Origin: Bacteroidota bacterium
GTDB lineage: Bacteria > Bacteroidota > Bacteroidia > Bacteroidales > JADFUO01
NCBI GenBank assembly: GCA_015222115.1
Contig: JADFUO010000449.1
Location: 1-5,552, forward strand
Direction of reading: 5' to 3'
DNA length: 5,552 bases
The notes beneath the pieces are model-generated. The model was not told the origin of the DNA, did no database searches, and was given only the letters and a program-made list of their open reading frames with translations. Made by a program: the position numbers and the translations under genes. Shown here piece after piece: positions 1 through 4,823 of the stretch (the stretch's first letter is position 1; each line of letters starts with the position of its first letter).

Positions 1-864
1 AGAAAAGCCGAAGAAAGAGGTATTAGAGTTACAGGTTCCGAATTGGTTGGATTAATTCCTTTGCAAGCTATGCTGGATGCAGGAAAGTATTTTCTAAGAA
101 AACAAAGACGTTCGGTTGGTGTTTCTGAAAAAGAATTACTTAAGATAGCAGTAAAATCTATGGGCCTGGATGACCTGAAACCATTCAATCCGAAAGAAAA
201 GATAATTGAATATATGCTTGATAATGACGATAAGAAAAAGCTCATTGACATGTCACTGACTGATTTTGCTGATGAGACTGCTTCGGAATCACCTGCACCG
301 GGAGGTGGTTCAATTTCTGCTTATGTAGGTTCGTTAGGGGTTTCATTAGCAACTATGGTTGCAAATCTTTCATCTCATAAACGCGGCTGGGATAACAGAT
401 GGGAGGAGTTTTCAGACTGGGCTGAAAAAGGTCAGAAAATCAAAGATGAATTATTACATCTTGTTGATGAAGATACAAATGCCTTTAATAAAATCATGGA
501 AACATTCGGTTTGCCGAAAGGCAGTGATGAGGAAAAAGCAGCCCGGCAGGAAGCCATTCAGGAAGCATCAAAATATGCCATTGAAATTCCGTTTAAAGTA
601 ATGCATAAAGCTTATGAATCAATGGAAATCATTAAAGCTATGGCAGAAATTGGAAATCCTAATTCTGTTTCCGATGCAGGTGTCGGTGCACTTTGTGCCA
701 GAACAGCCGTGATGGGTGCATATTTAAATGTTAAAATCAATGCTTCGGGTGTGGATGACAGTGATTTTGTTAATGAAAAATTATCAAAAGGATTGGAGAT
801 TGAAGAAAAGGCCAAAGAGCTTGAAGCTGAGATTTTAAAGATTGTGAATGAGAAAATAACCTAA
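1..864 (+). CDS. ftcD: Glutamate formimidoyltransferase / formiminotetrahydrofolate cyclodeaminase, fused (5' end outside window)
   Basis: This is the C-terminal 287 residues of a bifunctional enzyme of histidine degradation. The first domain moves a formimino group from formiminoglutamate to tetrahydrofolate; the second releases ammonia to give 5,10-methenyl-THF. The frame is open from base 1, so the true start lies upstream; a TTG at 43 is internal to the conserved domain. Visible residues 1 to about 75 match the end of the formiminotransferase domain (RVTGSELVGLIPLQAMLDAG, then the KSMGLDDLKPF region). After a short charged linker, residues from about 81 to the end are the cyclodeaminase domain, with the SPAPGGGS loop at 97-104, the acidic VDEDTNAF segment near 154-161 and the GNPNSVSDAGVGALCAR block at 218-234. 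The domain is mostly helical and full length (about 205 residues), with no break. The gene converges on cdaA with 24 bases between the stop codons. Domain identity is from family recognition and is secure. Whether the unseen N-terminal half is complete cannot be judged. Confidence 0.93.
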   Translation, partial: RKAEERGIRVTGSELVGLIPLQAMLDAGKYFLRKQRRSVGVSEKELLKIAVKSMGLDDLKPFNPKEKIIEYMLDNDDKKKLIDMSLTDFADETASESPAPGGGSISAYVGSLGVSLATMVANLSSHKRGWDNRWEEFSDWAEKGQKIKDELLHLVDEDTNAFNKIMETFGLPKGSDEEKAARQEAIQEASKYAIEIPFKVMHKAYESMEIIKAMAEIGNPNSVSDAGVGALCARTAVMGAYLNVKINASGVDDSDFVNEKLSKGLEIEEKAKELEAEILKIVNEKIT

Positions 865-891
865 CAGGTCGGGTAAAGACCTTTTAGGTTA
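857..891. terminator. Bidirectional hairpin terminator shared by ftcD and cdaA
   Basis: The arms 857-870 and 878-891 form a 14-position stem with one mismatch (C865 against T883) around the 7-base loop GGGTAAA. The stem contains both converging stop codons: TAA of ftcD at 862-864 and the complement of the cdaA TAA at 889-891. On the minus strand the stem is followed by TTTTCTC, a fair U-tract. On the plus strand the following tract (TTAATTCTTCTT) is weaker. Position and shape fit a shared rho-independent terminator; its efficiency is inferred. Confidence 0.75.
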
Positions 892-1674
892 GGTTAATTC
901 TTCTTCCAGCATGGTTTTTAGTTTAGCTGGTTGGAGACTCCTTAAAATTTCACCTTCTTTGCTAAGAGCTATTTTGCCTGTTTGCTCTGAAATAATTATT
1001 GCAATTGCATCCGATTGTTCGGTAATTCCAATAGCTGCCCTGTGCCTTAATCCCATCCTCTTTGGGGTTTTGGGGCTAATGGAAACAGGAAGAATACAGC
1101 CGGCAGCTTTAATACGGTTATCAGCAATTATCATTGCTCCATCGTGTAAAGGGCTGTTTTTGTAAAAAATATTTTCAATTAATTGTGAAGAAATTTTTGC
1201 ATCAATAATTTCCCCGGTTTCAATATACTGCCTTAGCTCATTTCTTTGTGCAATGACAATTAATGCGCCTTCTTTTGAATCAGCCATTCTTTGGCATGCT
1301 AAAATTATCTGATCAATATCAATGGGATTTTGAAAATTAAGATTCCAGAATAAGAATTTTTTTCGTTTTTTTCTGATGAAACCAGGTGTGCCTAATGCTA
1401 ATAAAAACTTCCTTATTTCGGGCTGAAAAATTACAATTAATGCAATAAATCCAACACTTATAAAAGCTCCCAAAATTTCACTTAAAAGATCCATTTCCAA
1501 AGCTTTTACAATTCTCCATATCAGGAATATTGCAACTATCCCGAAAAAGATATTAATGGCAACAGTGCCTTTCAGAAGATTATATAATACATATAAAAGG
1601 GCGGCAACAAGCAGGAGATCAATAATATCAAGAAGGCGAATGCCAATAAATCCAGTAATTAATAATTCTATCAA
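889..1674 (-). CDS. cdaA: Diadenylate cyclase, CdaA type (membrane c-di-AMP synthase)
   Basis: The enzyme condenses two ATP into the second messenger cyclic di-AMP, usually linked to potassium/osmolyte balance and envelope homeostasis. The 261-residue protein has the CdaA layout: an N-terminal membrane part with three hydrophobic helices (about 15-34, 38-57 and 65-84), a basic juxtamembrane stretch (RKKRKK at 101-106), then the cytoplasmic DAC domain from about 118. Catalytic motifs are intact: HDGA at 177-180 (DGA motif), RHR at 210-212 within LRHRAAIGITE, and SEQTG at 229-233. Length is normal for the family. The only canonical start codon that keeps the first helix is a TTG at 1674; upstream the frame is open back to a stop at 1711-1713 with no ATG, GTG or other TTG, and the next methionine is residue 61. 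The gene lies 71 bases after folP on the same strand. The cdaR (YbbR-domain) and glmM neighbours known from Firmicutes are absent in the window. Confidence 0.93.
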   Translation of the reverse strand: MIELLITGFIGIRLLDIIDLLLVAALLYVLYNLLKGTVAINIFFGIVAIFLIWRIVKALEMDLLSEILGAFISVGFIALIVIFQPEIRKFLLALGTPGFIRKKRKKFLFWNLNFQNPIDIDQIILACQRMADSKEGALIVIAQRNELRQYIETGEIIDAKISSQLIENIFYKNSPLHDGAMIIADNRIKAAGCILPVSISPKTPKRMGLRHRAAIGITEQSDAIAIIISEQTGKIALSKEGEILRSLQPAKLKTMLEEELT

Positions 1675-1731
1675 AATATTACTAATTTGTTTTATAATTA
1701 AGTTTTCTAACTATTCTGTTTATAATATTTG

Positions 1732-1739
1732 CAAATTTA
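1732..1739 (-). promoter_or_regulatory. Possible -7 box for cdaA in the folP-cdaA gap
   Basis: Read on the minus strand, the 71-base gap contains TAAATTTG, an exact match to the Bacteroidota -7 consensus TAnnTTTG, ending about 58 bases before the proposed cdaA start. I see no TTTG-like -33 element about 20 bases upstream, and in such AT-rich DNA the match could be chance. Transcription of cdaA together with folP is equally possible. Confidence 0.2.
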
Positions 1740-1745
1740 GTATAA

Positions 1746-2570
1746 TTAATCAGATTCATTAAGTTCAGATACAATTTTTATTACCTCAACAGCTTCTTTA
1801 ACATCGTGAACTCTTAGAATATCGGCTCCTTTTAGCAAGGCAATTGTATTTAAAACAGTTGTTCCGTTAAGTGCATTTTCAGGTTTAATTTTTAAAACTT
1901 TGTTTATCATAGATTTTCGTGATAAACCCACAAGTATTGGCAGACCAAAACTTTTAAATGAATCAAGATTATTTAAAATTTCATAGTTATGTTCAACTGT
2001 TTTTCCAAAGCCAAAGCCAGGATCAATTATTATATTGTTTACTCCAATTGTTTTTAATTCTTCAATTTTCTTGAAGAAAAAATCTTTGATTTCTTTAACT
2101 ACATTTTTGTATGTTGGATTCACCTGCATGTTTTGGGGAGTTCCTTTAATATGCATCATTATATAAGGAACTTTAAGTTTGGCAATGGTTTCAAACATCC
2201 TGTCATCAAAATTTCCTCCTGAAATGTCATTAATAATGTCAGCGCCGTTATTAATGACAATTTCGACTATTGACGACCTGTATGTATCAATAGAAATTAT
2301 TGCATCAGAAAAATATTTTCTTATGATTTTTAATACTGGTAATAACCTTGCAATTTCATTTTCTTCAGACACTTTATCGGCACCTGGTCTCGTTGAAACT
2401 GCTCCAATGTCAATAATTGCTGCACCTTCCGATAACATTTTTTCACATTGAATAAGAATATCTTTTTGGGTTTTATACTTTCCACCATCATAAAATGAAT
2501 CGGATGTGATATTTAAAATTCCCATCACAGCAGGCTTTTCAAGATTTAATATTTTACCGTTATAATTCAA
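1746..2570 (-). CDS. folP: Dihydropteroate synthase
   Basis: FolP joins 7,8-dihydropterin pyrophosphate and p-aminobenzoate to give dihydropteroate in folate synthesis, and is the sulfonamide target. It is a cytoplasmic TIM-barrel enzyme. Numbering from the TTG at 2570 (274 residues), the motifs run in order: NITSDSF at 20-26, DIGAVSTRPG at 54-63, SIDTYR at 93-98, NDISGG at 114-119, MHIKGTPQNMQ at 139-149, DPGFGFGKT at 183-191, SRKS at 217-220 and RVHDV at 253-257. The catalytic and ligand residues known in the family (Asn20, Asp95, Asp183, Lys219, Arg253, His255) are all present. One oddity is Ser where nearly all relatives have Pro in loop 1 (TPDSF). The start is uncertain: the frame stays open for 29 codons upstream with a family-like stretch (NTSFSSNHTLN) but no ATG, GTG or second TTG. 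The gene probably leads a folP-cdaA transcript and is divergent from the DUF1599 gene. Confidence 0.95.
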   Translation of the reverse strand: MNYNGKILNLEKPAVMGILNITSDSFYDGGKYKTQKDILIQCEKMLSEGAAIIDIGAVSTRPGADKVSEENEIARLLPVLKIIRKYFSDAIISIDTYRSSIVEIVINNGADIINDISGGNFDDRMFETIAKLKVPYIMMHIKGTPQNMQVNPTYKNVVKEIKDFFFKKIEELKTIGVNNIIIDPGFGFGKTVEHNYEILNNLDSFKSFGLPILVGLSRKSMINKVLKIKPENALNGTTVLNTIALLKGADILRVHDVKEAVEVIKIVSELNESD

Positions 2571-2652
2571 TGTGTGATTTGATGAAAAAGATGTATTTTT
2601 ATCGGGTGAAATATTTTTGTATAACCCTTCGTTTAATTTTTTGCTAAAATAA

Positions 2653-2684
2653 TAAATCTATGAATAACAATACTTCAGAACAAT
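2653..2684 (-). promoter_or_regulatory. Possible Bacteroidota-type promoter for folP
   Basis: On the minus strand, ATTG (complement of 2681-2684) is followed after 20 bases by TAGATTTA (complement of 2653-2660). This is close to the Bacteroidota consensus TTTG-N19..21-TAnnTTTG, with one mismatch in each box. It would start transcription near 2646, ahead of every possible folP start. It overlaps the first codons of the divergent DUF1599 gene, so the two genes could affect each other's expression. The assignment is by eye only. Confidence 0.28.
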
Positions 2685-3229
2685 TTGATTTAGCAATTAA
2701 ATTGTGTAAAGAAATATTCCTGACTAAAATGAAAGATTATGGAACTGCCTGGAGAATTCTAAGAACCAGTTCTTTAACAGATCAGATTTATATTAAGGCA
2801 AATCGTATCAGGAGTATTGATAGCAAAGGAGCCCAAAAAATCAATGAAGGAATAAAACCCGAATTCATCGGTATTGTTAATTATTCCGTTATGGCACTGA
2901 TTCAGCTTGAACTTGGATGTGATAATAAGCTTGATTTAAGTTCTGATGAGGTTGAGGAACTTTATGATAAATATGTGAAATTAGCCAAAAATCTAATGCA
3001 GGATAAAAACCATGATTATGGCGAAGCATGGCGGAATATGAGAGTAAGCTCACTTACAGATATTATTTTAATGAAATTACTGAGAATTAAACAAATTGAA
3101 GATAACAAAGGAGAAACGTTTATATCGGAAGGGGTTGATGCAAATTATTTTGACATAATTAATTATTCGGTGTTCGCACTGATAAAATTGATGGAAATTA
3201 ATAATTCCTTTGGCAGACGTAACTCATAA
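2660..3229 (+). CDS. Tandem DUF1599 (nucleotide-modification-associated) domain protein
   Basis: This 189-residue soluble protein has no signal peptide or membrane segment and consists of two copies of the DUF1599 domain. Copy one spans about residues 12-83 and copy two about 106-177. Shared blocks are KDYGTAWR (25-32) against HDYGEAWR (118-125), RTSSLTD (35-41) against RVSSLTD (128-134), a variable loop ending ..EGI/..EGV, and NYSVMALIQL (74-83) against NYSVFALIKL (168-177). The conserved Asp, Tyr, Trp, Arg and Asn suggest a functional pocket in each half, but I know of no demonstrated activity. From memory, the domain has been grouped with phage nucleotide-modification systems (Nmad1). The ATG at 2660 lies just after an A/T-rich leader without a Shine-Dalgarno sequence. 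The last residues (FGRRNS and the stop) lie inside an intergenic palindromic repeat, so the natural C-terminus has probably been replaced. The DoxX gene downstream is, from memory, a frequent neighbour in Bacteroidota. Confidence 0.88.
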   Translation: MNNNTSEQFDLAIKLCKEIFLTKMKDYGTAWRILRTSSLTDQIYIKANRIRSIDSKGAQKINEGIKPEFIGIVNYSVMALIQLELGCDNKLDLSSDEVEELYDKYVKLAKNLMQDKNHDYGEAWRNMRVSSLTDIILMKLLRIKQIEDNKGETFISEGVDANYFDIINYSVFALIKLMEINNSFGRRNS

Positions 3230-3293
3230 CAATAGTCATCCTGAGCCTTTCGACAAGCTCAAGATAAACTCTGCCGAAGGGCGTAACTCGTAA
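3207..3293. repeat. Palindromic intergenic repeat overlapping the DUF1599 gene end
   Basis: The unit has nested symmetry. Outer arms CCTTTGGCAGA (3207-3217) and TCTGCCGAAGG (3270-3280) are inverted with one G-T wobble. Inner arms TCCTGAGC (3239-3246) and GCTCAAGA (3257-3264) are inverted with one mismatch around a 10-base loop. A near-identical direct repeat follows each outer arm: CGTAACTCATAA (3218-3229) and CGTAACTCGTAA (3282-3293), 11 of 12 identical. The core (CTGAGC, TTCGACAAGCTCA) resembles a palindromic repeat I have seen scattered in many bacterial genomes; copy number here is unknown. The element encodes no protein of its own and may act as a transcript-end hairpin for the DUF1599 gene. 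Confidence 0.7.
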
Positions 3294-3308
3294 ATATACT
3301 TTTTTGGT

Positions 3309-3355
3309 TTTGCCAAGCCCGGTTTAATACAAAATATTATTAACAGCTTGGTAAA
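3309..3355 (+). promoter_or_regulatory. Inverted repeat with long loop upstream of the DoxX gene
   Basis: TTTGCCAAGC (3309-3318) pairs with GCTTGGTAAA (3346-3355): 10 positions with one G-T wobble around a 27-base AT-rich loop. It ends 24 bases before the DoxX ATG. It could be a leader hairpin, a dyad operator or another degenerate repeat; there is no U-tract to make it a terminator. I see no clear promoter boxes in this gap. Confidence 0.35.
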
Positions 3356-3379
3356 TTAAAATAATAATAAATTATTTAT

Positions 3380-4486
3380 ATGATTTTTTTAAGAACATTC
3401 AGCAGAATCTTTTTAGGACTGGTATTTATTTTTTCCGGTTTTGTTAAAGGTATTGACCCTCTGGGAACTGCTTATAGAATTGAAGATTATTTTATAGCTT
3501 ATGGAACCGAATGGGCTTTACCTTTTGCTTTATTTTTATCAATTTTTCTTTGTACACTTGAATTTATTCTCGGAGTTACGCTCGTATTTAATATTAAATT
3601 GAAACAAATCTCTTGGATACTTTTTCTTGTAATGGTATTTTTTATAATACTTACTTTATATGATGCAATTTATAATCCTGTCCCTGATTGCGGTTGCTTC
3701 GGCGATGCTATAAAACTATCAAACTGGGCAACTTTCTATAAAAATGTTTTTCTGATAATATTTGTTTCAATTGTGTTTTTCAACAAGAAGAAAATCAAAA
3801 GTTCTTTATCTGGATTTTATGGATTCTCAATTATTTTGATTGCAACGATTTTATTTTCTTGGTTCTCGGTTTATTCATACAATCATTTACCATCAATTGA
3901 TTTCAGGGACTGGAAGCTAGGAAAAAATATGGAACCGGAAAATAATGCAGTTGAAAAAGTTTATCTAGCTTATAAAAACAAAAAAACAGGTAAAGTTAAA
4001 GAATACCTTTCGCCTGATTACCCGTGGAATGATTCGGTTTGGATGTCGGAATGGGAGTTTGTTGACCAAAGGATTGATGATTCGGAAACGGTTAAACATC
4101 ACGAGTTAAAAATTGAAGATGAATTTGGTGAAGATTATACTGATAATTTTATTAAAAACCCGGAATTTCAATTCATTATAGTTGCATGGAATCTTGACGA
4201 AACAAATAAAAAAGCTTTCAACAAGATAAATGAATATTATAAAAATACTGAAAATGACGGGCATACCTTAGTCGTTTTAACAAGCGACCTACCTGAAGAT
4301 ATTAAACGATTTGCTGAAGATGTAGGTGCTGATTACGAATTTTATAATGCTGATGATGTTGTTTTAAAAGCAATGGTTAGAGCAAACCCGGGCTTAATAT
4401 TAATGAAAAATGGAGTTGTGCTGGGTAAATGGCATTTCAACGACTTTCCGGAATATATTGAATTAAAGGAAAAATATTTTGATTAA
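3380..4486 (+). CDS. DoxX-family membrane protein with thioredoxin-like C-terminal domain (BT_3928 type)
   Basis: This 368-residue inner-membrane protein has two parts. The N-terminal part matches the DoxX/MauE-like fold: hydrophobic segments at about 5-24, 44-70, 77-97, 119-135 and 146-166, an early FSGFVKGIDPLGTAYRIEDY motif, and DCGCFGD at 103-109 between the third and fourth segments. After a polar linker (about 170-260), the C-terminal region (about 262-358) looks like a thioredoxin fold: a beta strand FIIVAW, a long helix, LVVLTSD, then NPGLILMKNGVVLGKW, where the NP resembles the cis-Pro loop. The usual CXXC is missing (WNLDETN stands in its place), so disulfide exchange by this domain is unlikely; the only Cys pair near a redox motif is C104/C106 of DCGCFGD. 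The role is not established; quinone-linked or envelope redox work is a guess from the fold. The ATG at 3380 follows AT-rich DNA and begins the first hydrophobic segment. Confidence 0.85.
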   Translation: MIFLRTFSRIFLGLVFIFSGFVKGIDPLGTAYRIEDYFIAYGTEWALPFALFLSIFLCTLEFILGVTLVFNIKLKQISWILFLVMVFFIILTLYDAIYNPVPDCGCFGDAIKLSNWATFYKNVFLIIFVSIVFFNKKKIKSSLSGFYGFSIILIATILFSWFSVYSYNHLPSIDFRDWKLGKNMEPENNAVEKVYLAYKNKKTGKVKEYLSPDYPWNDSVWMSEWEFVDQRIDDSETVKHHELKIEDEFGEDYTDNFIKNPEFQFIIVAWNLDETNKKAFNKINEYYKNTENDGHTLVVLTSDLPEDIKRFAEDVGADYEFYNADDVVLKAMVRANPGLILMKNGVVLGKWHFNDFPEYIELKEKYFD

Positions 4487-4500
4487 TGAATTATTATAAA

Positions 4501-4542
4501 GTCGGCAATCGGCAGTTGGCAATTGATAGTCAACAGTAGATA
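4501..4542 (+). repeat. Left heptamer array (RTYGGCA units)
   Basis: Six consecutive 7-base units can be read without phase loss: GTCGGCA, ATCGGCA, GTTGGCA, then the more diverged ATTGATA, GTCAACA and GTAGATA. Bases 4501-4525 pair with 4724-4748 of the right array over 25 positions (19 Watson-Crick, 4 G-T wobble, 2 A-C mismatches at 4508/4741 and 4522/4727). Confidence 0.75.
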
Positions 4543-4583
4543 AAAATATATTACTTTTATTAATAAAATTAATTGTTTAAAAA

Positions 4584-4695
4584 ATGGCTAAAGGATTTAG
4601 AGATTTAACAGTATATAATAAAACTAATTGAAAAATCGGAGGAAGTTGGAAGACCGTTAAATCATATGATAGAAAATCCAGAAAAATATTCATAA
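4584..4695 (+). pseudogene. Four-helix-bundle (S23/Avd-like) protein gene, internally deleted and frameshifted
   Basis: The first 13 codons from the ATG at 4584 read MAKGFRDLTVYNK, the typical opening of Bacteroidota four-helix-bundle proteins related to the 23S rRNA intervening-sequence protein and to DGR accessory Avd. The frame then hits TGA at 4629-4631. From 4621, one base out of phase, the usual C-terminus follows: KLIEKSEEVGRPLNHMI, then ENPEKYS and TAA at 4693-4695. Intact relatives are about 115-125 residues, so roughly 80 central residues, including the conserved SLTDQIRRSS region, are missing. Removing one A from the run at 4620-4623 would restore a single 36-codon frame. The product would lack helices 2 and 3 and is not expected to fold. 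The remnant sits centrally between the inverted heptamer arrays. Identification is from memory of the family, but both ends match well. Confidence 0.8.
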
Positions 4696-4720
4696 TTAGC
4701 CAGAATAATTTTAAAAAAAT

Positions 4721-4748
4721 TGCTGACTGCCGACTGCTGACTGCCGAC
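4721..4748 (+). repeat. Right heptamer array, two exact 14-base copies
   Basis: TGCTGACTGCCGAC occurs twice in tandem without change (4721-4734 and 4735-4748), giving four 7-base units alternating TGCTGAC and TGCCGAC. It is the inverted counterpart of the left array at 4501 and is followed at once by six T (4749-4754). Its exactness, against the diverged left array, suggests more recent duplication or homogenisation. Confidence 0.8.
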
Positions 4749-4823
4749 TTTTTTAAAATAATTTGTTTGGTTCTTGTTATCCGGATTAGGCAAATATAGT
4801 GTTAAAATTCAGAAATAATCTGT

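Larger units (their letters stand above)
4489..4763. mobile_element. Repeat-bounded unit: inverted heptamer arrays around a dead four-helix-bundle gene
   Basis: This unit accounts for most of the 337 bases between the DoxX stop and the permease start. The outer AATTATT (4489-4495) and AATAATT (4757-4763) are exact inverted copies. Inside them lie the left array (4501-4542) and right array (4721-4748), which are inverted relative to each other, and between them a remnant four-helix-bundle gene. I recall such GTCGGCA-type repeats flanking intact four-helix-bundle genes in other Bacteroidota, which suggests the gene and repeats travel together. No transposase and no convincing target-site duplication are visible, so mobility is an inference. 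As RNA read from the DoxX gene, the long stem followed by TTTTTT (4749-4754) could also end transcription. Confidence 0.5.

Noticed and set aside
359..815. Open frames overlapping the ftcD region in other frames on both strands
   Set aside because: They lie wholly inside a strongly conserved coding sequence and their translations have no recognisable domain.
911..1165. Plus-strand open frame of 84 codons opposite cdaA
   Set aside because: It is the antisense of the conserved DAC domain, including the DGA and RHR motifs, and has no family resemblance.
2179..2451. Plus-strand open frame of 90 codons opposite folP
   Set aside because: It mirrors the FolP barrel coding sequence; no independent start context or family match.
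2616..2643. TTTG ... TAATTTTTTG ahead of the DUF1599 gene as a plus-strand promoter
   Set aside because: The spacing (14 bases) and the -7 box do not fit the TTTG-N19-TAnnTTTG pattern well enough to annotate.
4501..4748. CRISPR-like array
   Set aside because: The units are 7 bases with no spacers, and the two arrays are inverted to each other, unlike CRISPR.
4489..4763. Diversity-generating retroelement (Avd accessory gene)
   Set aside because: The pseudogene resembles the Avd/S23 fold, but no reverse transcriptase, template repeat or variable repeat is present in the window.
4791..4798. TATATTTG on the minus strand, a perfect TAnnTTTG box
   Set aside because: No minus-strand gene follows it and no -33 element precedes it; chance match in AT-rich DNA.
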